Part shown: piece after piece, positions 53,402 to 62,458 of the stretch | Position numbering within the stretch: position 1 is the stretch's first letter | Layout of the letters: every line of letters begins with the position of its first letter | Source: Chitinophaga sancti | Lineage (GTDB): Bacteria > Bacteroidota > Bacteroidia > Chitinophagales > Chitinophagaceae | Reading direction: 5' to 3' | NCBI RefSeq assembly: GCF_034087045.1 | Contig: NZ_CP139247.1 | Span: 620,001 to 684,000 of the forward strand | Length of the DNA stretch: 64,000 nucleotides | Notes under the pieces: model-generated | The model's database searches: none | Told to the model about the DNA's origin: nothing | The model's input: the letters and a program-made list of their open reading frames with translations, nothing else | Translations under genes and position numbers: made by a program

Positions 53402-53850
53402 AGGGGGCGAATGGATGAAAAAGGACCTTTTCTGGCCCAAAAGCTTAGGGTTCAATGAATGAAAAGGATCCATGGATAGCCTTTTCAGGCAAAAGATCAT
53501 TGGGGGCGAATGAACGAAAAAGACCTTTTCAGGTCTGATATTTTGGGGGCGAATGAATGAAATAAGCCGTTGCTGGCTTAATATACTGGGGGCGAATGAA
53601 TGAAAAGGACCTTTTCTGGCCCAAAAGCTTAGGGTTTCAATGAATGAAAAATATCCATGGATAGCCTTTTCAGGCAAATAATCATTGGGGGCGAATGGAC
53701 GAAAAAGACCTTTTCAGGTCTAATAATTTGGGGGCGAATGAATGAAACCATGTCAATGGATAGCCAAACCGGCAAAGATCATTGGGGGCGAATGAATGAA
53801 AAGGGTCATTTCTGGCCCAAAAATCTGGGGGCGAATGAATGAAAAAAAAT
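53402..53850. repeat. Modular array: conserved word alternating with short hairpins
   Basis: The word GGGGGCGAATGAATGAAA or a close variant recurs every ~30-100 bp (13 CGAATGRAYGAA copies counting the upstream block). Between copies lie short hairpins: AGACCT-TTTC-AGGTCT at 53521-53536 and again at 53706-53721, TAAGCC-GTTGCT-GGCTTA at 53563-53580, GCCT-TTTC-AGGC at 53479-53490. A ~184-bp super-unit is duplicated (compare 53423 and 53607). It is not a CRISPR: repeats vary and spacers recur. Confidence 0.7.
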
Positions 53851-54068
53851 TGACAGGAGGCTTCAGATTATCGAATCGATGAAAACCTGCCTTAAGTATC
53901 ATTTGGTCCAAAGACCCAGTTGGGTTGTCCCCCCCAACTTGTAATGTGACTTCCGATATAGGGGTTAATGGAATCGATAAATCAAAGGTAAGCCTGCCCG
54001 CCCCATGCAGGAAATACAATACACCGATCCCCTTTTTCAAGGGACGGATAACATGATTACAGGTATTT
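53851..54068. other. Stretch between the modular array and the kinase gene
   Basis: About 220 bp with no convincing gene. It holds one hairpin, AGTTGGG / CCCAACT (53918-53939). A minus-strand open frame runs across it but joins the translated repeat and part of the kinase 3' end, so I do not call it. A decayed gene fragment is possible. Confidence 0.4.
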
Positions 54069-55127
54069 TTAGGAAACAGTGATCCATAATGAAGCGGTAT
54101 AATTGTCCGCTTCATCAGTCGTAGTAAGGGAATAATTGTTTTTATAGGTGGCGTCCAGCCTTCTCTTAATGTTATCCATACCTATCCCGTTAGACAATTC
54201 TTTAGGCCCCCTTTTCTTCCTGTTATGTGTAGAGAAGTATATAGTACCGTCCTCCTCCGACACTTTTAACTGCATCACTAATGGATGCTGGTCATTATTC
54301 AGCTCTCCGTGTTTAAAAGCATTTTCTACCAACGTAATGATTACCAAAGGAATAATCCTAATGTCACTCATATCGCCACTGATGTCAAATATGACCTGTA
54401 AGCGGTTACTAAACCGGAGCTGGTTGATTTTGATCACATTTTGTACATGCTCTATTTCCCTGGATAAGGGTACGGTATCCACATCTGCCTCACCGGTAGC
54501 CATGGAATAGCGCATGATTTCACAGAGGGTCAGGATGCCTTCTGACAATTCTTCGCTCACCATGATAGATTTGGCATAAAAGAGGTTCAGGGTATTGTGC
54601 AAAAAGTGGGGATTGATCTGTGCCCGCAAAAATGCATACTCCGATTTAAGCCGGTCGGCTTCTATCCTTGCCTTTTCCTGTTCCATGATTCGTAGTCGCT
54701 TTTCATTGCTCACCGACTCCATACCGAAGTAATAACCAAATGAGAAGAAACCATAGATCAGGTATACCCACAATGTATCCAGTAATAATTCGGAGAAAAC
54801 ATACGGCGGAACAGTACCCGGTGGTTCGAAAGGCCTGATCAGGGTGCCGAATGCAAAGTATAAAAATGCAGCAGAGAAAAAAACAAATAACTCACCTGCC
54901 ACCAGCAATGCATATTTTTTTGTGCTTAAAAATTTTCGGAGGATGAAATAGTTTCCATAAAAAATATACACTACCGGCAACTCTGTAAATACAAAGTCGA
55001 GTAAGTCGAAAGTATACTTAGTCAATAAAATTTTTCGGGCTAATCCAATGAATATATAAATAGACCAAGCTAAAATGTGTAAGGCTATTAATCTAAAGTA
55101 AGCCCGGGTTTTCTTAAACGATTCCAT
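54069..55127 (-). CDS. LytS/YehU-type sensor histidine kinase
   Basis: A 352-aa membrane kinase. About four to five hydrophobic segments cover residues ~10-150, then a short coiled coil (SNEKRLRIMEQEKARIEADRLKSEYAFL). The His_kinase motif LRAQINPHFLHNTLNLFYAKS holds the phosphorylated His near residue 173. The ATPase part has the N-box in IPLVIITLVENAFKHGE and a glycine-rich GIGMDNIKRRLDATY near 325. Such kinases usually pair with a LytTR response regulator that follows; none is adjacent here. It ends next to the repeat arrays. Confidence 0.93.
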   Translation of the reverse strand: MESFKKTRAYFRLIALHILAWSIYIFIGLARKILLTKYTFDLLDFVFTELPVVYIFYGNYFILRKFLSTKKYALLVAGELFVFFSAAFLYFAFGTLIRPFEPPGTVPPYVFSELLLDTLWVYLIYGFFSFGYYFGMESVSNEKRLRIMEQEKARIEADRLKSEYAFLRAQINPHFLHNTLNLFYAKSIMVSEELSEGILTLCEIMRYSMATGEADVDTVPLSREIEHVQNVIKINQLRFSNRLQVIFDISGDMSDIRIIPLVIITLVENAFKHGELNNDQHPLVMQLKVSEEDGTIYFSTHNRKKRGPKELSNGIGMDNIKRRLDATYKNNYSLTTTDEADNYTASLWITVS

Positions 55128-55152
55128 TATTCCTGTAAAATATACTAATTAA

Positions 55153-56208
55153 TCAGCGATGTTCTACTACATACTGCACCCAATCTGTAGTATCTGCTGG
55201 TATTTCAACATTTGGGGCGATGCCAATATTATCTATCACTTCCGCCGGCATGCGGAGTGTGCGGGAGCTGGGTACACCAAAGGCGAATAATGTACAGGGC
55301 ATCATATACGGCACTACATCAGAGTAATCTACTACACCAGCAGTATGTGTGCCGAACAGTTTTACCTTTTTACTCTGGCGTGCTTTTAATACAAACATCT
55401 CTGTACTGCTGCCTACATTATGATTGATGAGTAGCGATACTTTTTGGGGGTAAGGGAATACCTGATTCATAGTCGTGGTATCGTTATTCCATAACTGATA
55501 TTCCCTACCTATGTGGGCCTTTAATGCAGCTGCTTCTTTTTTGAAAACAGCTTTCATACTATCACTTACATTTGGATAATCCGTCACTTCGTACAGGTTA
55601 TGGATATTCTCTTCTGTAGCCAGTACCATGGCCCCTTCTGTAATGATAGGATTTGTATATAAGTAAGGTAATAAGTTGTCAAATACAAGTGTGGATCCGC
55701 CCCTGTTTTCCCTCACATCGATGATGAAATGACTTGTCTTACTCAGTAGATCTTTGTGTAGTACAAGTAAGCTATCGACAATGCCTTTGTATTCAAGCCG
55801 TGCACTGGGTATGGTGAGTAAGCAGGTTTGATCATTGAGTATTTTGAAAGATGGATCCAGCGAAATTTTTACAGGTGTTTTCCTGGGAAAGTAAGTATCG
55901 AGCATAGGATGCTTTCCGCCACGATTTACAATCACCATCAGATGTTTATCCTGAAAAAAGGTAGTCCATTTTTGTAAAATGGAAAAGCATACCGGCATAG
56001 AAGCGGTATCTGATACTTTCATTAAACTATCAGTAAATGCATGGTATTGTTTTTCATTGGCGGTCGTGACTTTGTCCGGAAAGCCAATATAGTTTTTAGC
56101 TACTTTATCAATCAGGTATTGCAGACTTGATTTACAGGCGCACTCCTGTGCGATGGCCGGGAATAGATAGCTGCTTAAAATAATGGTTAATAAGAGTCGT
56201 GTCATCAT
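55153..56208 (-). CDS. S41-family peptidase-like exported protein
   Basis: A 351-aa exported protein (signal peptide residues 1-20, LFPAIAQEC) of the C-terminal processing protease (S41) superfamily. Core segments: FIIDVRENRGGSTLVFDNLLPYLY (near residue 170), SLLINHNVGSSTEMFVLKARQSKKVKLFGTHTAGV (near 270, Ser nucleophile in GSSTE). No PDZ domain is evident and the classic K of S41A is not clear, so it belongs to the short TSPc-type group. Likely periplasmic. It lies 25 bp downstream of the next upstream element and before the kinase gene on the same strand. Confidence 0.82.
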   Translation of the reverse strand: MMTRLLLTIILSSYLFPAIAQECACKSSLQYLIDKVAKNYIGFPDKVTTANEKQYHAFTDSLMKVSDTASMPVCFSILQKWTTFFQDKHLMVIVNRGGKHPMLDTYFPRKTPVKISLDPSFKILNDQTCLLTIPSARLEYKGIVDSLLVLHKDLLSKTSHFIIDVRENRGGSTLVFDNLLPYLYTNPIITEGAMVLATEENIHNLYEVTDYPNVSDSMKAVFKKEAAALKAHIGREYQLWNNDTTTMNQVFPYPQKVSLLINHNVGSSTEMFVLKARQSKKVKLFGTHTAGVVDYSDVVPYMMPCTLFAFGVPSSRTLRMPAEVIDNIGIAPNVEIPADTTDWVQYVVEHR

Positions 56209-56301
56209 AAATGGTCAACATTACTTGAGGATGTATCAAAGTTAAATGATCCGCCTGAGAATCGCTTAGTGAACAAGCTGTTTCCATCAGCAGGTACCCG
56301 A

Positions 56302-56340
56302 ATAAAAGCAGGCTGTATCATCAATAACGATACAGCCTGA
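56302..56340 (-). terminator. Terminator after the lanthipeptide-like gene
   Basis: Perfect 11-bp stem CAGGCTGTATC / GATACAGCCTG with a 9-nt loop, just downstream of the small gene on the minus strand; a T-rich stretch follows there. Confidence 0.85.
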
Positions 56341-56354
56341 AAGTGTGAAAAGCT

Positions 56355-56537
56355 TTAAAAAACTGCAACGTCCATGACCGTCGTTACCTGTGTAAAATCA
56401 CACACCGGGTGTGTAGATTGACCGGGGCCATCGACGAGAATAGGAAATAAATGTTGTGCGTTGAGTTTTGAAATTGTTACTTTTTCCAATTTCAGTTTTC
56501 TTGATTTTTTGAGGGTAAGGGTTGTTGTTGTCTTCAT
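56355..56537 (-). CDS. Lanthipeptide-like RiPP precursor (orphan)
   Basis: A 60-aa peptide. The leader TLTLKKSRKLKLEKVTISKL follows the L-x-L-x-K-x-x-I-x-x-L pattern, which I recall from class I lanthipeptide precursors of Bacteroidota (the pinensin-like group). A Gly-rich hinge (DGPGQ) separates it from a core rich in Ser, Thr and one Cys (STHPVCDFTQVTTVMDVAVF), which can form lanthionine rings. The start is the ATG at 56537 giving MKTTTTLTLKK; the frame continues upstream but without leader character. No dehydratase, cyclase or transporter gene is in the window, so maturation genes must lie elsewhere if used. It has its own terminator. Confidence 0.65.
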   Translation of the reverse strand: MKTTTTLTLKKSRKLKLEKVTISKLNAQHLFPILVDGPGQSTHPVCDFTQVTTVMDVAVF

Positions 56538-56647
56538 GAATAGGCTTTTATAGTTATACCTGGTTAATATGCTTATGAAGTTATCACAACGGGTTACGCC
56601 CATCAATTATTATACACGGATATTGGCATTAAAAGTATAGATGTTGC

Positions 56648-57424
56648 TTATTCTCCAATGAATACTGCAGGTCGTTTTTGAATGAATGCTGACGCACCTT
56701 CCTGCATATCTTTCGTAGCAAAACAGGCCCCGAATTCATTGATTTCCAATTCAAAACCATCTATATCTTTGTCCAATGCACCGTTTGCACATTTAATAAC
56801 TCTGGCAATTGCAAGCGGGGCTTTCGCATGTATTTTGGCTAGTATTTCTTTTGTTTTTGTGAGTAATTCTTCTGGTGCTACTACGTGGTTCACGAGTCCC
56901 CATGATAGTGCATCCTGAGCATTGATCATATCGGCAGTCATCATCAATTCCATTGCTTTGCCTTTGCCAATAAGTGCCGTGAGACGTTGGGTGCCACCAT
57001 AACCTGGAATGATACCAAGGTTCACTTCTGGCTGACCAAATTTTGCATTGGTAGCAGCGATACGGAAGTGACAGGCCATGGCCAATTCACAACCACCACC
57101 CAGTGCAAAACCATTGACAGCAGCAATAATAGGCTTCGGACAATCTTCGATACGCTTGAAGATCATGTGACCTTTGTTGGCAAGTTCAATGCCTTGTTGT
57201 GGAGAGAGACGTAGAAACTCCGAAATATCTGCGCCGGCTACAAATGCTTTTTCGCCAGTACCAGTGATGACCGCACTTTTTATTTCCCTGTCTTTATATA
57301 CTTCGTCAATAGCAAGGGCCAGTTCTGCCATGACCTGTTGGTTCAGGGCATTCATCTTGTCCGGGCGGTTGATGTAGATAAATAACGTATCGTTTTCTAA
57401 GGTGGTATTGATCGTCTGGTACAT
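56648..57424 (-). CDS. Enoyl-CoA hydratase/isomerase family protein
   Basis: A 258-aa crotonase-fold enzyme. CoA-binding/oxyanion segments AFVAGADISEFLRL and NGFALGGGCELAMACHFRIA (near residues 65 and 105) and the catalytic Glu region FGQPEVNLGIIPGYGGTQRL (near 130) are typical of enoyl-CoA hydratases. It would hydrate 2-enoyl-CoA in fatty-acid or branched-chain amino-acid breakdown. The start is the ATG at 57424 (MYQTINTTLEND); the longer frame from 57490 encodes an atypical N-terminus. Alternative: another crotonase activity. Confidence 0.92.
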   Translation of the reverse strand: MYQTINTTLENDTLFIYINRPDKMNALNQQVMAELALAIDEVYKDREIKSAVITGTGEKAFVAGADISEFLRLSPQQGIELANKGHMIFKRIEDCPKPIIAAVNGFALGGGCELAMACHFRIAATNAKFGQPEVNLGIIPGYGGTQRLTALIGKGKAMELMMTADMINAQDALSWGLVNHVVAPEELLTKTKEILAKIHAKAPLAIARVIKCANGALDKDIDGFELEINEFGACFATKDMQEGASAFIQKRPAVFIGE

Positions 57425-57523
57425 GGTTTTTCTGTTTGGATATGTAATGTAAGATTTTTTTGCGGGCCATGACTGATACAATATTAACATGTGGTTTATT
57501 CAACATACACTACCTATACTCAC

Positions 57524-57570
57524 AAAAAAATCCTCCTCTATCATTTACAGAGAAGGATTTCATATTTTTT
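57524..57570 (-). terminator. Terminator after the barrel protein gene
   Basis: AATCCT-CCTCT / AGAG-AAGGATT imperfect stem between the enoyl-CoA hydratase and the barrel gene; A/T-runs on both sides. Confidence 0.7.
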
Positions 57571-57598
57571 TACTCACGAAATATGGTTTGAGTATACT

Positions 57599-57645
57599 AG
57601 CAGCGAACTAGCGACGAACTAGCGGCGAACAAGCGACGGCGAAGC
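57599..57645. repeat. Short tandem ~11-bp repeat
   Basis: About four copies of the 11-bp unit AGCGACGAACT and close variants (AGCAGCGAACT, AGCGGCGAACA) just before the end of the PorT-like gene at 57672. No function known. Confidence 0.6.
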
Positions 57646-57671
57646 ACCGAACACGTGAAAATACTATCAGG

Positions 57672-58391
57672 TTAATGCAGCATTTTCCCAAAACGATTCA
57701 TCTGAGTCGGCCATGTATCTCCAAAACTATAGGTCAGTGTTACGAAGAACATTTTGGACGCCATATCACGATAAGGGTAGGTGGTAACACCAGCTACGGT
57801 TTCTTTAAAGTCCTGGTTGAAGAAGTTATTTGGATAGTATTGAACTTTCAGGCCTATACCCGGGTAGAAACGGAAGCCCGCGAACAGCGAAGGCATGAGT
57901 AGCGGCGTACGGTCACTGAACCATTCATTGAATTTCTTCACCTTGTCTCCATTTATAAATTGCTTCTCCTTATAATTAAAGGCCAGGTCGTACTGACCAC
58001 CCAGGAAGAAAAAGAAATTCTGCCCTCTTACATCCCCGATTTTAAGTCCCAAAGGCACCCCCAGGGTATATACACGGCGTTTTAGCTTTGTACCGTTTTC
58101 TTTGGTGATGATCCCTATATTTTTAAGATTGACACCAGAATAGATTCCCAGCCACTTTGTAAAATCATAATTATAATTACGGCCTACATTAAAGAACAGG
58201 GTAAAACGTGGAGCGGTGTTTACATGTGCGCCATTAGCCTTTACATCCCCAAAAGAGAGGATGGGACCATCTCCACCATTGGTAGCATATACATGCTGAC
58301 GGAGTTTCTTTTGTTCGGTCGTATCCTGGGCGAACAGGGCGAACTGGCACAGGCAGCACAACAGGGTAAACAGGGATGTCTTTATGTTCAT
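57672..58391 (-). CDS. PorT-family outer-membrane protein
   Basis: A 239-aa protein with a signal peptide (residues 1-21, FALFAQDT) and a barrel of amphipathic strands. Segments NTAPRFTLFFNVGRNYNYDFTKWLGIYSGVNLKN and KRRVYTLGVPLGLKIGDVRGQNFFFFLGGQYD resemble the PorT-like group of Bacteroidota. PorT proteins are implicated in type IX secretion in Porphyromonas; whether this one has that role cannot be decided here. It lies 54 bp downstream of the B12-binding protein. Confidence 0.78.
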   Translation of the reverse strand: MNIKTSLFTLLCCLCQFALFAQDTTEQKKLRQHVYATNGGDGPILSFGDVKANGAHVNTAPRFTLFFNVGRNYNYDFTKWLGIYSGVNLKNIGIITKENGTKLKRRVYTLGVPLGLKIGDVRGQNFFFFLGGQYDLAFNYKEKQFINGDKVKKFNEWFSDRTPLLMPSLFAGFRFYPGIGLKVQYYPNNFFNQDFKETVAGVTTYPYRDMASKMFFVTLTYSFGDTWPTQMNRFGKMLH

Positions 58392-58445
58392 GTATTACTT
58401 CTTTTCTAAAAAAGACGACCAGGTCGCTAAAAGGTTACAGAGATG

Positions 58446-58865
58446 CTAGAAATTTCTGTGTGTAGCCACCCATTCGTTGATATAGCTGGCAATATCTTCT
58501 GTACGGGTACCTGGGGGGAATAGTTTGCCTACACCGATATCATGCAGGGTATGCATATCAGTTTCCGGAATGATACCACCACCTGTCAGCAGCACATCGT
58601 CCATCCCTTTTTCTTTCATGATGGCCATAATACGGGGGAAAACGGTCATGTGAGCACCCGAGAGAATACTGACACCGATAGCGTCTACGTCTTCCTGAAG
58701 GGCGGCGCTGACCACCATTTCAGGAGTTTGGCGAAGGCCGGTGTAGATCACCTCCATGCCGGCGTCTCGCAGGGCTGCGGCGATTACTTTGGCGCCACGG
58801 TCATGGCCATCGAGGCCGACTTTGGCCACGAGTACCCGGATAGGGCGTTGAGAGGGGTTGACCAT
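58446..58865 (-). CDS. Cobalamin-binding protein, methylmalonyl-CoA mutase C-terminal type
   Basis: A 139-aa stand-alone B12-binding domain of the Rossmann-like type. The base-off cobalamin motif [12 protein letters not shown] (DxHxxG) is near residue 18-25, followed by the [15 protein letters not shown] and [15 protein letters not shown] segments (S-x-L and GG motifs), all as in the methylmalonyl-CoA mutase small-subunit/C-terminal family. It would supply the cobalamin-binding part to a mutase whose catalytic subunit is encoded elsewhere. Consistent with the epimerase at 38229-38630. The start is ATG. Confidence 0.93.
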   Translation of the reverse strand: MVNPSQRPIRVLVAKVGLDGHDRGAKVIAAALRDAGMEVIYTGLRQTPEMVVSAALQEDVDAIGVSILSGAHMTVFPRIMAIMKEKGMDDVLLTGGGIIPETDMHTLHDIGVGKLFPPGTRTEDIASYINEWVATHRNF

Positions 58866-59092
58866 TATTTTGGTAGTTTTTCGTTTTTCCGTGAATTTAT
58901 TTCCTAAATGTACGATTCTCTGAAAAAGAGAAAAATGATGCTACCTTTTTTCTTCATGATGGTTTTCATACCCTCTTCCTGTTAAAGCCCCCCTTTTAGG
59001 CCTCATTTCTCCCAATAACGGATAAATAGACGGTGTCTGCGGTCGGCTTGGCAGATTTTGTTACATTTGTCCTCCGAAATAATTTAAACCTT

Positions 59093-60784
59093 ATGAGCGA
59101 AGAAAGGTCCTTGAACTTCCTTGAACAAATCATCGAAGAGGATATTGCTAACGGTGTCAATGACGGAAGGGTGCTGACCCGCTTCCCACCTGAACCCAAT
59201 GGTTACCTGCACATCGGGCATGCGAAAAGCATCTGCCTGAACTTTGGACTGGCAAAGAAATACAACGGCCAGACCAATCTTCGGTTCGACGATACCAATC
59301 CGGTAACCGAAGACACCGAATATGTGGAGTCTATTAAAGCCGACATCCAATGGTTGGGCTTCCAATGGGCGCAGGAACTCTATGCATCCGATTATTTCGA
59401 CCAGATATACAACTTCGCTGTACAACTGATCAAAAAAGGGTTGGCTTACGTGGACGATTCTACTCCTGAGGAGATAGCCGCATCAAAAGGGACCCCTACC
59501 CAGGTTGGTACACCTACTCCTTACCGTAGCCGTAGCATCGACGAGAACCTGGATCTCTTTGAGCGCATGAAGAATGGTGAATTTAAGGATGGTGAAAAAG
59601 TACTGCGTGCGAAGATAGATACTGAACAATTTGAGGAAGGCTCTCCTGAGCGTTCCAATATGCATATGCGTGATCCGCTCATGTACCGCATCAAGCATGC
59701 ACATCACCACCGTACCGGCGACAAATGGTGTATTTACCCTATGTACGACTTTGCCCACGGGCAGAGCGATAGCATTGAAGGTATCACCCATTCTATATGT
59801 ACTTTAGAGTTCATTCCTCACCGTGCATTGTACAACTGGTTCATTGCACAGCTGGGCATTTTCCCTTCTCATCAGTATGAGTTTGCCAGGTTGAACCTGA
59901 CTTACACTGTGATGAGTAAACGTAAGCTGCTGCAGCTGGTAAATGAGAAACATGTGAGTGGTTGGGATGACCCCCGTATGCCAACTATCAGTGGTTTGCG
60001 CAGAAGAGGTTTTACACCTGCCAGTATTCGTGAGTTCTGTGAAAGGATCGGGGTACAGAAGCGTGAGAACGTTATTGATGTGAGTCTGCTGGAATTCCTG
60101 GTACGTGATGAGCTGAACAAAACTGCGAATCGTGTGATGGCGGTATTGGATCCTGTGAAACTGGTGATCACTGACTACCCGGATGATCAGGTGGAAGAAA
60201 TGACGGCGGATAACAATCCGGAAGACCCGGAATCTGGTTCCCGTAAATTGCCTTTCAGTAAGACCTTGTATATCGAAAGAGAAGACTTTATGGAGGAGCC
60301 TCCTAAGAAGTTCTTCCGTCTGGGACCTGGTCTGGTAGTGCGTTTAAAGAATGCTTATATCATTAAAGGAGAAAGCTTTGATAAGGATGAGAATGGCAAT
60401 ATTACCACTATCTACGCGACTCACTTTCCTGAGAGCAAGAGTGGTGGCGACAACAGTGGTATGACCGTGAAAGGTACCATTCACTGGGTAAGTGCTGCGC
60501 ATGCAAAGACGGCAGAAGTAAGATTGTATGATCGTCTGTTCAATACACCTGATCCGGGTAATGAAGAGGGTGATTTCAAATCTTATATCAATCCTGATTC
60601 ATTGACAGTGATTCCGAATGCTTTAATAGAGCCGGGTTTGGTGAATGCGAAACCGGGTGATAAGCTGCAGTTTTTGAGGAAGGGATATTTTACGGTGGAT
60701 ACCGATAGTACAGCTGAGAAGATGGTTTTCAACAGAACAGTTACGTTGAAAGATACCTGGGCAAAAGAGACTAAGAATAAGTAG
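59093..60784 (+). CDS. glnS: Glutamine-tRNA ligase
   Basis: A 563-aa class I synthetase. The HIGH-type motif is in [25 protein letters not shown] (near residue 45), the KMSKS-type motif in [19 protein letters not shown] (near 275), and the GlnRS/GluRS anticodon-binding beta-barrel domains follow. Sequence [15 protein letters not shown] and [26 protein letters not shown] are GlnRS-type. It charges tRNA-Gln directly. The start is the ATG at 59093 ([12 protein letters not shown]). A TACATTTG word lies at 59062-59069 upstream. Its 3' neighbour gltX is convergent. Confidence 0.97.
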   Translation: MSEERSLNFLEQIIEEDIANGVNDGRVLTRFPPEPNGYLHIGHAKSICLNFGLAKKYNGQTNLRFDDTNPVTEDTEYVESIKADIQWLGFQWAQELYASDYFDQIYNFAVQLIKKGLAYVDDSTPEEIAASKGTPTQVGTPTPYRSRSIDENLDLFERMKNGEFKDGEKVLRAKIDTEQFEEGSPERSNMHMRDPLMYRIKHAHHHRTGDKWCIYPMYDFAHGQSDSIEGITHSICTLEFIPHRALYNWFIAQLGIFPSHQYEFARLNLTYTVMSKRKLLQLVNEKHVSGWDDPRMPTISGLRRRGFTPASIREFCERIGVQKRENVIDVSLLEFLVRDELNKTANRVMAVLDPVKLVITDYPDDQVEEMTADNNPEDPESGSRKLPFSKTLYIEREDFMEEPPKKFFRLGPGLVVRLKNAYIIKGESFDKDENGNITTIYATHFPESKSGGDNSGMTVKGTIHWVSAAHAKTAEVRLYDRLFNTPDPGNEEGDFKSYINPDSLTVIPNALIEPGLVNAKPGDKLQFLRKGYFTVDTDSTAEKMVFNRTVTLKDTWAKETKNK

Positions 60785-60801
60785 CCTATTTTGATCTTAA
60801 A

Positions 60802-60842
60802 TAAAAACGAGGTTGTATGCATGATACAACCTCGTTTTTATT
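60802..60842. terminator. Bidirectional terminator
   Basis: AAAAACGAGGTTGTAT / ATACAACCTCGTTTTT stem between the converging glnS and gltX genes. Confidence 0.9.
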
Positions 60843-60852
60843 ATAAACAATT

Positions 60853-62385
60853 TTATTCGTTAATGGCTTTCAGACCATTCATAATCCTTTGAATAGTTTC
60901 GTGCTTACCTAATGTTTCAGCAATATTGAACACAGGAGGACCAAACTTACCCCCCGTCAGCATAATACGGAAAGGCAATTGCAGTTCACCCATTTTAATA
61001 TTCATAGAAGCAGCCAGTGTCTTGAAGCTTTCTTCCAGGCTTGCCAGCGAGAAATCGGACAAAGTATCCAGTATAGAGGCCCATTCCATAAAGAACTGGG
61101 TTTTATCTGCATTCCACTTAGGTTTCACCGCAGTTACATCCCAGCTTTCAGGCACCTGGAAGAAGAAGAAACCATGTTGCCAGATGTCGTTGACAAAGTC
61201 ACAACGATCTTTCACTAAACCAGCGATGGTCGCTACATATTCAGGAGATGCAGTAACGCCTTTTTCTTTCAATACCGGTTCGAACAGTACAGCCAGTTTG
61301 TCATTATCAGCATTCAGCAGGTATTGGTGGTTGAACCACTTTGCTTTTTCGTAATCGAATTTAGCACCTGACTTGCTGACGCGATCCAGGGAGAAACGGG
61401 CAATCAGTTCATCCATAGAGAAGATCTCCTGACCGGTACCATCATTCCACCCCAGCATAGCCAGCATGTTTACAAATGCTTCTGGCAGGAAACCATTTTC
61501 GCGGAAGCCTTTGGTCACTTCGCCGGTTTTAGGATCTGTCCAGTTCATGGCATACACTGGGAAACCGAGTCTGTCACCATCACGCTTAGACAATTTACCA
61601 TTGCCATCAGGTTTCAGGATCAGCGGCAGGTGTGCCCATTGTGGCATCTGTGCTTCCCAGCCCAGGTATTTCCACAGCAAGAGGTGAACGGGTGCGGAGG
61701 GCAGCCATTCTTCGCCACGGAAAGCGTGGGTGATCTTCATGAGATAGTCGTCTACTACCACAGCGAGGTGGTAAGTAGGCATGCCATCGGCTTTCAGCAA
61801 TACTTTGTCATCGACAGTGCTGGTATTGAACTGAACAAGACCACGAATCAGGTCGGTAAAGCTCACTTCCTCGTTATCCGGCATTTTGATGCGGATCACG
61901 TGGCGGGTGCCATTTTTCAGCAGTTCTGCTGTTTCGGCTTCAGACAAAGAAATGGAGTTCTTCATCTGCGCGCGGGCAGCATGGTTATATTGTGGCGATG
62001 GATTTTCTTCGGTTTTGAGACGGGTGCGCATCTCTTCCAGCTCTTCAGGCGTGTCAAAAGCATAGTAAGCGTAACCAGCTTTCACCAGTTGTTCCGCATA
62101 CTCACGGTACATAGGCTTACGTTCGCTCTGGCGGTAAGGGGCATAAGGGCCACCTACCAGCGGGCTTTCATCAGCAATCAGGCCACACCATTTCAGGCAT
62201 TCCATGATATATTCCTCTGCACCGGGAACATAACGGGTCTGGTCAGTGTCTTCAATACGGAGCACAAATTCACCATTGTGCTGTTTTGCAAATAAGTAAT
62301 TGAATAAGACCGTGCGTACACCACCCAGGTGTAATCCGCCGGTAGGACTGGGCGCAAATCGTACCCGAACTTTCTGTTGTTGCAT
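60853..62385 (-). CDS. gltX: Glutamate-tRNA ligase
   Basis: A 510-aa class I synthetase. HIGH-type motif FAPSPTGGLHLGGVRTVLFNYL near residue 11 and KMSKS-type motif GNGKLSKRDGDRLGF near 255 are intact. It charges tRNA-Glu. A TACCTTTG word on the minus strand (62390-62397) ends 4 bp before the ATG, with a TTG 22 bp further upstream, so this gene may be transcribed with little or no leader. The divergent gene is a polysaccharide deacetylase. Confidence 0.97.
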   Translation of the reverse strand: MQQQKVRVRFAPSPTGGLHLGGVRTVLFNYLFAKQHNGEFVLRIEDTDQTRYVPGAEEYIMECLKWCGLIADESPLVGGPYAPYRQSERKPMYREYAEQLVKAGYAYYAFDTPEELEEMRTRLKTEENPSPQYNHAARAQMKNSISLSEAETAELLKNGTRHVIRIKMPDNEEVSFTDLIRGLVQFNTSTVDDKVLLKADGMPTYHLAVVVDDYLMKITHAFRGEEWLPSAPVHLLLWKYLGWEAQMPQWAHLPLILKPDGNGKLSKRDGDRLGFPVYAMNWTDPKTGEVTKGFRENGFLPEAFVNMLAMLGWNDGTGQEIFSMDELIARFSLDRVSKSGAKFDYEKAKWFNHQYLLNADNDKLAVLFEPVLKEKGVTASPEYVATIAGLVKDRCDFVNDIWQHGFFFFQVPESWDVTAVKPKWNADKTQFFMEWASILDTLSDFSLASLEESFKTLAASMNIKMGELQLPFRIMLTGGKFGPPVFNIAETLGKHETIQRIMNGLKAINE

Positions 62386-62458
62386 GGGGCAAAGGTAAAT
62401 GGAAATACGAAATACGCTTCAATTTGTACTACCTTTAAAATTAAATCCGAACCCATCC

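Noticed and set aside
53402..53850. Possible CRISPR array because of regularly spaced repeats
   Set aside because: The repeated word is short and variable, the intervening segments recur and are palindromic, and no cas gene is near.
52707..54115. Minus-strand open frames with repeated FFIHSPP/FIRP words in the 52.7-54.1 kb gap
   Set aside because: They are translations of the non-coding repeats. Repeat periods (109, 114, 117, 184 bp) are mostly not multiples of three, so no single frame is preserved across copies.
61630..62295. Plus-strand open frame of 221 codons in gltX
   Set aside because: Antisense shadow of the synthetase; no signal or motif.
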